Under the pieces are notes generated by a model. It saw nothing but the letters and a program-made list of their open reading frames with translations. It was not told the origin of the DNA and ran no database searches. Shown in pieces: positions 50,184 to 59,918 of a stretch of DNA of 64,000 bases. The translations under genes were made by a program, and so were the position numbers. The stretch comes from Punica granatum. Lineage: Eukaryota > Streptophyta > Magnoliopsida > Myrtales > Lythraceae. Location: positions 33,264,811-33,328,810 of the forward strand of contig NC_045128.1 of NCBI RefSeq assembly GCF_007655135.1. The letters are read 5' to 3'. How positions within the stretch are numbered: the stretch's first letter is position 1; the number at the start of each line of letters is the position of its first letter.

Positions 50184-51871
50184 TGCTAGTTCCACGGGGC
50201 GCAACGGAAGCGAAAAAGGAACAGAAATTCAAAATTTCCTACCCGTGAAACTAATTCCAAGACCTACTAGAAGAGTAAGAGTAAATAAAAGCGTACCTGG
50301 AATATTTAAAGTTGTCGACCGAGCGTCCCACGCGTGACGCCTCTACTGGTATCCACACCGACTTTGTCGACGAGTTTTCGAGATCGGCGGTGCTAGCGAC
50401 CAACACTCGAAAGAAACACCCCGATGCGACACCCGAAATTTATTAGACTAATGGACCTTATTTGAGTTGAACAATTCAACTCAAATTATATATATATATA
50501 TATACTTATATGCACACACATGCATACACTACGTGTATATATATATATATATTAGCAAATATATATGCAGCACACATATATATATATGTCTCTGCTGATA
50601 TCTATATATATGCACATTGCCCCCCTTTTTATAAGCAATATGGGGGGGACAATTCAAGTCCCTGGCCGATGTGGGACTAACCCAAATTGGGTTTCCACAT
50701 TACATGTGTCCATACACATGTCTATTCACGTAAAAGCCATGTGTCACCATATTGATCGTGCATCAATTAGGTCCATTTAATCTAATAAATCGAGTCTAAT
50801 TAATCAATAAATTTAATCTCATTAAATATCCGATTAATCGGTCGCACCATAAATCATCTAATCTCTATTAGACGATTTTATTTGTTTCAAGATATCTCTT
50901 CAATTTAGTCGTAGTGTGTGACCATGTAGGTTCCCAATTACGTTGACAGTAATATCAAAATCTCTATTTCAATATTACAAACAGTGAGTGGCATCTAGCA
51001 ATGCATCACTGTTACTCAAGTAATCGGAAAGTCAATTTCTCGACGAACCTTGTGACCTCCGTTACCGTGTAATATAATCCCTTTGTCCTCTATATCTCTA
51101 TTGAGCCCAAGGCATGGTCGATGACATCCTTGTATGGCTCAATATCTCTTTTTCTTGGTTTACCGGGTAAGTCTATAAGAACAAATGAGCTCGATATCAT
51201 TATATCGACTCATTTGGGTATGCATACACTTTTAGACTTAACCACCAAGTGGCCGTGAGATATCGCTCCCGTTTCGTAGGAGGGACAAATCCTATCTTGA
51301 TCACTCACATTCATCTCCATACTCTGTGGTATACCCAATAACTGTCTTTATAACCATCCTGTTACAGTGGCGTTTGACAGTATCAAAGTATATGACATTA
51401 CATGTAGGAATCTATGGTGACCTCAAGTCAAATGACCATTACACTATAGTCACTTTGAGATATGCTAATGACAGTCACGTAACAACCCATGTAGCAATCT
51501 CATGGCGGATCAGTCCTATACACATTACTCTTAATGTATACATGTGGTGTGATTTGATATCTCCATATCCATGACCTATGAGATTTGATCATCAATCAAC
51601 ACTTACACTAATCTAACCGTATTATCGTTGTCCTAATTAACGATAATACTTTGACTATGGACATTTAGGAATAATGTTCAGTAATTATAGGATCTCACAA
51701 TCAAGTCACACTTGATGCCTATTGAACCTACTATTCCAAGGACATTATTGTGTAAAATCATATTTAGCGCAATCTACACAATAACAGATATGCCTCGTAA
51801 TATAATGAAATACATGTCATATTACAGAACTGATGATAGATTGCATCTAGGGCATACACCAATTCCCAACA
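50184..51871 (-). repeat. Copia 3' LTR
   Basis: 1688 bp, TG...CA ends on the minus strand. Contains TA microsatellites near 50488-50560. Copies of the open frame near 50565-50780 are LTR sequence, not a gene. Confidence 0.95.
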
Positions 51872-51883
51872 ATCTCCCACTTG
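51872..51883 (-). promoter_or_regulatory. Copia polypurine tract
   Basis: Purine-rich AAGTGGGAGAT on the minus strand directly before the 3' LTR; primes plus-strand DNA synthesis in LTR elements. Confidence 0.8.
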
Positions 51884-51885
51884 CA

Positions 51886-54800
51886 CTAGAGCCAATCTGG
51901 CATCTGTCTAATGCCAATAGATCTAGTGTGAGCCTCGTGCTTGCGCTGCACAAGAGGCTTCGTAAGTGGATCTGCGAGATTCTCATCTGTTGGTATTCTG
52001 CATATCTTCACATCTCCTCTGTCAATAATCTCGCGAATGAGATGGAAGCGCCTGAGTATATGTTTGGATCGCTGGTGAGACCTGGGTTCCTTAGCTTGCG
52101 CAATGGCTCCATTGTTGTCACAATAGAGATCCACTGGGTCTGCGATGCTAGGAACCACAACAAGTTCTGTCACGAACTTCTTGATCCAAACGGCCTCTTT
52201 TGCAGCGTTAGAGGCAGCAATATACTCGGCCTCTGTGGTAGAATCGGCTACTGTCTCCTGTTTGGAACTCTTCCAACTCACAGCACCTCCATTCAGGCAA
52301 AACACATACCCTGACTGCGATCTACTGTCGTCCTTATCGGTCTGGAAGCTAGCATCGGTGTAACCTCTTACAACGAGCTCTTCTTCGCTTCCATATACCA
52401 AAAACATCTCCTTAGTCCTTCGTAAGTACTTAAGGATGTTCTTTACTGCAATCCAGTGTCTTTCACCTGGATCTGATTGGTATCGACTCGTCATACTCAA
52501 AGCATACGAGACATCTGATCGAGTGCATAACATAGCATACATGATAGATCCAATAGCTGACGCATATGGAATCCTATTCATTCTGTCCCTCTCCTCTCGA
52601 GTAGAAGGACTCTGAGCCTTCGAAAGGCTTATGCCATGTAACATAGGCAGCGACCCTTTCTTAGAATCCTGCATGCTAAAGCGCCGAAGCACTTTATCTA
52701 TGTATGCACTCTGACTTAGGCCAAGCAGTCTCTTGGATCTGTCTCTATAGATCCTAATACCTAGCACGTAGGTAGCTTCGCCTAAGTCCTTCATAGAGAA
52801 ACACCTTCCCAACCAAGTCTTCACAGACTGTAGGGAAGGAATGTCATTCCCAATCAGAAGTATGTCGTCTACATACAACACCAGGAAGATTACTACGCTC
52901 CCACTAACCTTCTTGTAAACACAGGGTTCATCTTCATTCTTGATGAAACCAAACTCTTTGATTGCATCATCAAAACGAAGATTCCAGCTCCTAGAAGCTT
53001 GCTTCAGTCCATAAATAGACCGTTGTAGCTTACAAACCTTTCCGGCACAATGTGGATCGACAAAACCCTCAGGTTGTGTCATAAACACATCCTCGAGGAG
53101 CTTCCCGTTCAGGAAAGCAGTTTTGACATCCATTTGCCAGATCTCATAATCATAATAAGCTGCAATTGCAAGCAAGATCCTGATGGATTTAAGCATAGCT
53201 ACCGGGGAAAAGGTTTCGTCATAGTCAACACCATGAACTTGTCTGAAACCTTTTGCCACAAGTCGGCCCTTAAAGGTAATCACATTACCGTCCATGTCAA
53301 TCTTCTTCTTGAAGACCCACTTACACCCAATGGGTTTTGCCCCTTCAGGTGGATCAACCAAAGTCCATACTTGGTTAGTGTACATGGACTCCATCTCAGA
53401 TCTCATGGCCACCAGCCATTTCTCAGAGTCATAGCCTATTACGGCTTCCGCATAGGTTGTAGGCTCATCATTATCTATGAGCAATACGTCATTATCTTGA
53501 GTCACGAGAAATCCATATCTCTCGGGCTCATGACGTATCCTACCAGACCTACGAGGCTCCTGTGTCACTTGTGCAGAAGATTGTGCCACAACAACTTGTG
53601 GTACTTGTTCTGCAACATCGCCCGTCGATTGGTCAATGTCATTTTGTGGTAGAACTTCCCCAAGTTCTAATTTCCTCCCACTAGTTCCTTTGAAGAGAAA
53701 CTCTTTCTCAAGGAATACCGCAGTTCGAGCGACAAACACTTTGCCATCGATGGGATTATAGAAATAGTATCCTCGAGTTTCCTTAGGATACCCCACAAAG
53801 TAACATTTGTCCGATTTAGGGCCAAGCTTATCCGAAGACAATCTCTTCACATAAGCTTCGCAACCCCATATTTTTAGAAAAGACATCTTGGGACGCTTCC
53901 CATACCACATCTCATATGGTGTCCTTTCAACTGATTTCGACGGAGCATTGTTTAATATGAGAGCAGCTGTCTGTAGAGCATATCCCCAGAAGGAGTCAGG
54001 TAAGTTTGCATGACTCATCAAAGATCGAACCATATCTAATAAAGTTCGATTCCTCCTCTCAGCTACACCATTCCATTGTCGTGTTCCAGGTGGAGTCAGT
54101 TGAGATAAAATCCCACACTGTTTAAGATAGTCAGCGAACTCATAGCTCAAATATTCACCTCCTCGATCTGATCGAAGAACTTTAATGCTCTTACCCAACT
54201 GATTCTCCACTTCATTCTTAAATTCTTTGAACTTTTCAAAGGATTCAGATTTGTGTTTCATCAAAAACACATATCCAAATCTACTGAAATCATCAGTAAA
54301 TGTAATGAAGTAGAGATACCCACCTCTAGCAAGCTTGTTCACTGGTCCACATACATCGGTATGTATGAGAGCCAAAAGATCACTAGCTCGCTCACCTTTT
54401 CCAGTAAAAGGGGCCTTAGTCATTTTCCCCATTAAGCAAGGTTCGCATGTCTCGATCGATTCTAAATCAAACGAGTCCAGTAATCCATCCTTATTGAGTC
54501 TAGAGATGCGATTCTCGCTAATATGGCCTAAACGACAATGCCAGAGGTAAGTCGGGTTCGAATCATTAGATTTGAGCCGTTTGGTTTCCACATTATAAAT
54601 AGGCGTATCTAGATCAAGAACATACAGACCATTACTTAAATGTGCACTGCCATAATATACATCATTCATGTACATAGAACAACACTTGTTCTTTATAGTG
54701 AAACAAAATCCCTTCTTGTCCAAACAAGAAACAGATATTATGTTTCTACTAATAGCAGGTACATAATAACAGTCGTTAAGATCTAATACAAGCCCAGTAG

Positions 54801-55131
54801 GTAAAACTAGGTGATAAGTCCCTACAGTTAATGTAGCAACTCTTGCTCCATTTCCAACTCGTAGGTCCACCTCGCCCTTTGTCAACGATCTACTGTCCTT
54901 TAGGTCCTGCATATTTCTACAAATATGAGTACCACATCCGGTATCTAATACCCAAGATGTAGAAGTAGTAGATACATTAATCTCTATAACATGGATACCT
55001 GAAGTGGAAGTCTCACTTCCTTTCTTCTTCTTCAACTCTTCCAGGTATATCTTACAATTCCGCTTCCAATATCTAGTGTTGCCACAATGGAAGCAGTAAT
55101 CATTCTTCGCCACCTTGGCTTTAGGCTTCAA
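51886..55131 (-). CDS. Copia pol: protease, integrase, reverse transcriptase, RNase H
   Basis: About 1081 codons open, with no ATG at the start because the frame continues from gag in the parental design. In order: zinc-knuckle remnant CFHCGNTRYWKRNC in which the conserved His is Tyr; aspartic protease WVLDTGCGTHIC; integrase zinc finger HCRLGH...CEPC and catalytic residues in HTDVCGP, SDRGGEY and NGVAERRNRT; a chromatin-like linker; reverse transcriptase with KARLVAKG-like KGRLVAKGF, QMDVKTAFLNG and the catalytic YVDDILL; RNase H with YTDASF, SWKSSKQ and STTEAEY. No internal stop. Ends at the polypurine tract. Confidence 0.93.
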   Translation of the reverse strand: MKPKAKVAKNDYCFHCGNTRYWKRNCKIYLEELKKKKGSETSTSGIHVIEINVSTTSTSWVLDTGCGTHICRNMQDLKDSRSLTKGEVDLRVGNGARVATLTVGTYHLVLPTGLVLDLNDCYYVPAISRNIISVSCLDKKGFCFTIKNKCCSMYMNDVYYGSAHLSNGLYVLDLDTPIYNVETKRLKSNDSNPTYLWHCRLGHISENRISRLNKDGLLDSFDLESIETCEPCLMGKMTKAPFTGKGERASDLLALIHTDVCGPVNKLARGGYLYFITFTDDFSRFGYVFLMKHKSESFEKFKEFKNEVENQLGKSIKVLRSDRGGEYLSYEFADYLKQCGILSQLTPPGTRQWNGVAERRNRTLLDMVRSLMSHANLPDSFWGYALQTAALILNNAPSKSVERTPYEMWYGKRPKMSFLKIWGCEAYVKRLSSDKLGPKSDKCYFVGYPKETRGYYFYNPIDGKVFVARTAVFLEKEFLFKGTSGRKLELGEVLPQNDIDQSTGDVAEQVPQVVVAQSSAQVTQEPRRSGRIRHEPERYGFLVTQDNDVLLIDNDEPTTYAEAVIGYDSEKWLVAMRSEMESMYTNQVWTLVDPPEGAKPIGCKWVFKKKIDMDGNVITFKGRLVAKGFRQVHGVDYDETFSPVAMLKSIRILLAIAAYYDYEIWQMDVKTAFLNGKLLEDVFMTQPEGFVDPHCAGKVCKLQRSIYGLKQASRSWNLRFDDAIKEFGFIKNEDEPCVYKKVSGSVVIFLVLYVDDILLIGNDIPSLQSVKTWLGRCFSMKDLGEATYVLGIRIYRDRSKRLLGLSQSAYIDKVLRRFSMQDSKKGSLPMLHGISLSKAQSPSTREERDRMNRIPYASAIGSIMYAMLCTRSDVSYALSMTSRYQSDPGERHWIAVKNILKYLRRTKEMFLVYGSEEELVVRGYTDASFQTDKDDSRSQSGYVFCLNGGAVSWKSSKQETVADSTTEAEYIAASNAAKEAVWIKKFVTELVVVPSIADPVDLYCDNNGAIAQAKEPRSHQRSKHILRRFHLIREIIDRGDVKICRIPTDENLADPLTKPLVQRKHEAHTRSIGIRQMPDWL

Positions 55132-55850
55132 CGCACCAAGTCAAAATTGGATGCACCTTTAGCCTTCTTGCCTTTACTCTTGCTCTTGCCCTTTCTTTTG
55201 GTCCCTTGGACCATTAGAACGGACGTCCCCTTGCTGATATCATGCTCAGCTGTTCTCAACATACTAAGCAGTTCAGGCAATGGTTTATTGTAGTCATTCA
55301 TATTATAGCTCATAATGAACTGACTATAACTGCTGGGCAGCGACTGTAGGACTAAATCTGTGGCCAACTCTTGACCAAGAGGAAATCCCAGTCTTCCCAG
55401 AGTCTCAACGTACCCAATCATCTTGAGTACATGAAGACCCACCGGGCTACCCTCAGTCAACCTTGCCTGAAAAAGTGCTTTAGAGATCTCGAATCTCTCA
55501 TGTCGGGCCTGCTCTTGATAGAGCTGCCTGAGATGCACGATCATATCGTACGCCTTCATGTTCTCGTGTTGCTTCTGAAGCTCCGAGTCCATGGTGACTA
55601 ACATGAGACATCCGACGTTTACGGCATCATCATGATGCTTACTATAAGCATCTTTCTCAGCTTGGGGGGCATCGTCAGGCGGTGGCGCAAGAAGAGGTTG
55701 CTCTAAGACATATAGCTTCTTTTCTTGGGTGAGAACAATTCTCAAGTTTCGATACCAACCAAGGAAATTATTCCCTGACAGTTTGTCCTTATCAAGGACG
55801 GATCGCAAACAAAAAGTACTAGAAGTGCTCCCTGCCATGGTAACTACCAT
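55128..55850 (-). CDS. Copia gag
   Basis: Capsid-type gag (UBN2/retrotran_gag class) of about 240 residues. Recognisable pieces: LSGNNFLGWYRNLRIVL, DSELQKQHENMKAYDMI, SLPSSYSQFIMSYNMN, ELLSMLRTAEHDI and a Lys-rich tail. ATG options at 55850 and 55838 (MAGSTSS); the second is the more usual copia start. The frame stops at 55128-55130, while the zinc knuckle and pol continue in another phase, and the pol frame itself has a stop at 55141-55143. No slippery heptamer is evident in the 13-base overlap, so I read this as a mutation rather than programmed frameshifting. Confidence 0.88.
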   Translation of the reverse strand: MVVTMAGSTSSTFCLRSVLDKDKLSGNNFLGWYRNLRIVLTQEKKLYVLEQPLLAPPPDDAPQAEKDAYSKHHDDAVNVGCLMLVTMDSELQKQHENMKAYDMIVHLRQLYQEQARHERFEISKALFQARLTEGSPVGLHVLKMIGYVETLGRLGFPLGQELATDLVLQSLPSSYSQFIMSYNMNDYNKPLPELLSMLRTAEHDISKGTSVLMVQGTKRKGKSKSKGKKAKGASNFDLVR

Positions 55851-55862
55851 AGAAATATACAA

Positions 55863-56539
55863 AATAAGTATTATGACACATCAATATTTAATGAGGACTT
55901 TATAAATATTGCTCCCACTATTTATATCAAATCAATGACCCTCAACATTAATTCAGAGAATATCATTCTCATAGTAGCTCAAGATCCATATCTCACCAAG
56001 CTCTGAGTCAGCGAGGGCTGATTCACCCAGAACTGGCTATTTAGGTAGGGAACTCACTTTCCCAATTGCATCACATGCAACTCTTGATTAGTTGAGTGAA
56101 TAACTCCTTATTCAAATCTATCTTATAGATCGATGCCCAACTACATGCCTCTGAACTCCTAATCCTATTAGGCTTGCTCAGTTAAGTCCGACCCACTGGT
56201 AAACACAACGTCTTACTAGGATAGATAAGGGCATCCTGCGAAGGCAAGGTCTACACACTCATCGATCTTGGTCTTGACGAGCGTTACACGGTGGAAGGAT
56301 ATGGACTTAATATTTTGAGGGATTTGATTAACATTTAATCGATCTCACTATACACTATTATGTAACTATTACATAATAGTCCACACGTATAACTATTATA
56401 CTAACACAACTAGGACATAGTCCATGTCTAACAGTCATGCACCGCAAATATCAAACATAATCATACCAGTACCAAGCATAAAATCATATTTTATGCTATT
56501 ATCTACTCAGATTCTAACTAGCTAGGCTCTGATACCAAT
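55863..56539 (-). other. Copia untranslated leader
   Basis: Internal non-coding leader between the primer-binding site and gag. No coding frame. Confidence 0.75.
56525..56537 (-). promoter_or_regulatory. Copia primer-binding site (initiator Met tRNA)
   Basis: Minus strand TGGTATCAGAGCC two bases inside the 5' LTR: an exact match to the well-known initiator-Met tRNA 3'-end complement used by plant copia elements. Confidence 0.92.
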
Positions 56540-58228
56540 TGCTAGTTCCACGGGGCGCAACGGAAGCGAAAAAGGAACAGAAATTCAAAATTTCCTACCC
56601 GTGAAACTAATTCCAAGACCTACTAGAAGAGTAAGAGTAAATAAAAGCGTACCTGGAATATTTAAAGTTGTCGACCGAGCGTCCTACGCGTGACGCCTCT
56701 ACTGGTATCCACACCGACTTTGTCGACGAGTTTTCGAGATCGGCGGTGCTAGCGACCAACACTCGAAAGAAACACCCCGATGCGACACCCGAAATTTATT
56801 AGACTAATGGACCTTATTTGAGTTGAACAATTCAACTCAAATTATATATATATATATATATACTTATATGCACACACATGCATACACTACGTGTATATAT
56901 ATATATATATTAGCAAATATATATGCAGCACACATATATATATATGTCTCTGCTGATATCTATATATATGCACATTGCCCCCCTTTTTATAAGCAATATG
57001 GGGGGGACAATTCAAGTCCCTGGCCGATGTGGGACTAACCCAAATTGGGTTTCCACATTACATGTGTCCATACACATGTCTATTCACGTAAAAGCCATGT
57101 GTCACCATATTGATCGTGCATCAATTAGGTCCATTTAATCTAATAAATTGAGTCTAATTAATCAATAAATTTAATCTCATTAAATATCCGATTAATCGGT
57201 CGCACCATAAATCATCTAATCTCTATTAGACGATTTTATTTGTTTCAAGATATCTCTTCAATTTAGTCGTAGTGTGTGACCCTGTAGGTTCCCAATTACG
57301 TTGACAGTAATATCAAAATCTCTATTTCAATATTACAAACAGTGAGTGGCATCTAGCAATGCATCACTGTTACTCAAGTAATCGGAAAGTCAATTTCTCG
57401 ACGAACCTTGTGACCTCCGTTACCGTGTAATATAATCCCTTTGTCATCTATATCTCTATTGAGCCCAAGGCATGGTCGATGACATCCTTGTATGGCTCAA
57501 TATCTCTTTTTCTTGGTTTACCGGGTAAGTCTATCAGAACAAATGAGCTCGATATCATTATATCGACTCATTTGGGTATGCATACACTTTTAGACTTAAC
57601 CACCAAGTGGCCGTGAGATATCGCTCCCGTTTCGTAGGAGGGACAAATCCTATCTTGATCACTCACATTCATCTCCATACTCTGTGGTATACCCAATAAC
57701 TGTCTTTATAACCATCCTGTTACAGTGGCGTTTGACAGTATCAAAGTATATGACATTACATGTAGGAATCTATGGTGACCTCAAGTCAAAGACCATTACA
57801 CTATAGTCACTTTGAGATATGCTAATGACAGTCACGTAACAACCCATGTAGCAATCTCATGGCGAATCAGTCCTATACACATTACTCTTAATGTATACAT
57901 GTGGTGTGATTTGATATCTCCATATCCATGACCTATGAGATTTGATCATCAATCAACACTTACACTAATCTAACCGTATTATCGTTGTCCTAATTAACGA
58001 TAATACTTTGACTATGGACATTTAGGAATAATGTTCAGTAATTATAAGATCTCACAATCAAGTCACACTTGATGCCTATTGAACCTACTATTCCAAGGAC
58101 ATTATTGTGTAAAATCATATTTAGCGCAATCTACACAATAACAGATATGCCTCGTAATATAATGAAATACATGTCATATTACAGAACTGATGATAGATTG
58201 CATCTAGGGCATACACCAATTCCCAACA
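56540..58228 (-). repeat. Copia 5' LTR
   Basis: 1689 bp, near-identical to 50184-51871; promoter and polyadenylation functions are expected here by analogy. Confidence 0.95.
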
Positions 58229-58233
58229 AATAT
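58229..58233. repeat. Target-site duplication AATAT, right
   Basis: Matches 50179-50183. Confidence 0.85.
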
Positions 58234-58643
58234 TAACAAAGAATTTGTAATAGTTTTTTAATATTCCAAACCTCCTTACAACTTCAGTTATGCAAAGTTA
58301 CTACTTGTGTGAAAAAAAATTCAATACTTTTTAAAATTGGATTTCAAGAATAAAATTAAGCATTAGTAAAATTGAAAGCTAGAGAAATAAAATAATTTAA
58401 TTTAACTGAATTATAAAATATATATATTCTTGGGTTGCACGAATTCTTAGATCAATTTACTTGTATAATTATTTTTATTTTCAAGTGTATTTAATATTGG
58501 CATGGAATTTTTTAAATGTTCTTAAATATTTTAGTAAATATAATTTCACTAGTTAAATTCAAAATTATTAAAATTATTGAATTTATAAATAAGATTAGTA
58601 ATATCAAATGAATGGAATCATTTTAATTAAAATGAGGGTAATT
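58234..58643. other. Continuation of AT-rich repeat array
   Basis: Resumes tandem unit 2 to about 58345, followed by more AT-rich sequence with motifs shared with 49430-49900 (for example TTGCACG.ATT). No gene. Confidence 0.5.
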
Positions 58644-59918
58644 AATTGTCACCACTTTTGCCATTGATATATTTTTACCGTCAATTAGCCCTAAACGTTT
58701 TCATTCCATCTAATATTTATACCCCTCCTTTAACACATGTGACGGAAAATTGACTTGACATTTTAGCTGGAGATAACGCCGCCCAACCTCCTCCCAAAAA
58801 CCATAAATGAAATTGTCTGGGGCATTTTAAAAATTTATTTAAAAAAAAAAAGAAGGGGGACTATGAGAGCTCCGGTAAAGCTCCTTGCTAGCAACCACTC
58901 AACTAGGCTAGGCCATCGGAGGGGCCTAGCCCCTCTAATGACCTCACTTGGGCAAGCTCCCCACTCCTTTATCACATACGGTTTGTGACCAAAGGGAATG
59001 CGAGGAAGGGGGTCAAACCTCTCCTAAAGACGAGGTCGACAGAGGCTACAACAACCTTCGACGATCTCGCCTTTGAGGGAGCTCACCGGCGAGGGAGCCC
59101 CCATCGGAGCTCCCCCTATGCTCCGTTTCCTTTCGAAATGAGACGGAGTAGAAGGGGAGCTCCACATGGGCTCCCCTTCCCTTTTCTTTTTCAAGTAAAC
59201 AACGTCGTTTTGGGTTGTATGGCCCAAAATGACATTGTATCAAGTTTGTTAAATGACATTATTTTTGGACGCATGGCCCAAAACGATGTTGTACCAAATT
59301 ATTTAAAACGACATCGTTTGAGCTAAACTCCAAGACGACTTCGTTTTAATTAATAAAAAGGAAAAAAAATTGGGGGAGGCCTAGCTGGAGCTCTCTTTTT
59401 TGCTCCCTCTCCCTTCGAAGGGAAATAGAGCAAAAGGGGGAGCTCCGGCGGGGACTTCCTTACTGGTGACCTCCCCCTAAGACGAGGTTGCTAGAGGTCA
59501 GACTCTTATGGTGACATCGCATTGGGGAGAGGTTACTATGCTAAGAGCTCCAGTCGAGCTCTCCTATATCACGGATCGTATGTGACAGAGGAGGGAGGAG
59601 CTTGGATAGAGCTCCCCACCGGAGCTCCCGTTGTCCCTCTTACTTCTTCTACTTCTTCTTCTTCTTTTTAAATATCCTTTTCAAAATGCCCTAAATGATG
59701 TCGTTTAATGTTGTCGAAGGAGGGCTAAACGACATTGTTCGTATCTATCGTGTGTCCGGTAATAGAAAAGAATTATCATGGATGGCGTATCTTCACTTTG
59801 GATGCCATGTCACTTTTCCGTCATGAAGGTTGACGGAAGGGTATAAATGTTAAATAAAATGAAAATATTACTGTTAATTGGTGACAAAAATATGTCGATG
59901 GTAAAAGTTGTGACAATT
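58644..59918. mobile_element. Long-TIR DNA element (Mutator-like or related), non-autonomous
   Basis: Terminal arms of about 120 bp (58644-58763 and about 59799-59918) are imperfect inverted repeats: AATTGTCAC.ACTTTT.CCAT.GA.ATATTTTT, then TTTATACCC and a GACGGAAAA.TGAC block. The interior is GC-richer than the flanks, with repeated GGAGCTCC palindromes, CTCC/GGAG blocks and several AACGACRTCGTTT-type motifs. No transposase is recognisable. I could not settle the target duplication, so the superfamily is tentative. Confidence 0.6.

Larger units (their letters stand above)
50184..58228 (-). mobile_element. Ty1/copia LTR retrotransposon, nearly complete
   Basis: Full-length element in minus orientation: 5' LTR 58228-56540, primer site, gag, pol, polypurine tract, 3' LTR 51871-50184, with 5-bp target duplication AATAT. 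LTRs are 1688 and 1689 bp, start TGTTGGGAATTGG and end GGAACTAGCA, and differ by about seven substitutions, one single-base indel and an AT-repeat length change. Domain order protease-integrase-RT-RNase H is the copia order. The near-identity of the LTRs means a recent insertion. The gag and pol frames are separated by a one-base phase change and the zinc knuckle lacks its His, so this copy may not be autonomous. Confidence 0.96.

Noticed and set aside
51712..53652. Two plus-strand frames of 200 codons
   Set aside because: Antisense shadows of the copia pol frame.
50565..57138. Identical 71-codon frames in both LTRs
   Set aside because: They are the same LTR sequence duplicated, low complexity, and not a host gene.
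58985..59326. 113-codon plus frame in the long-TIR element
   Set aside because: Built from palindromic repeat words; both strands are open for the same reason; no transposase motif.
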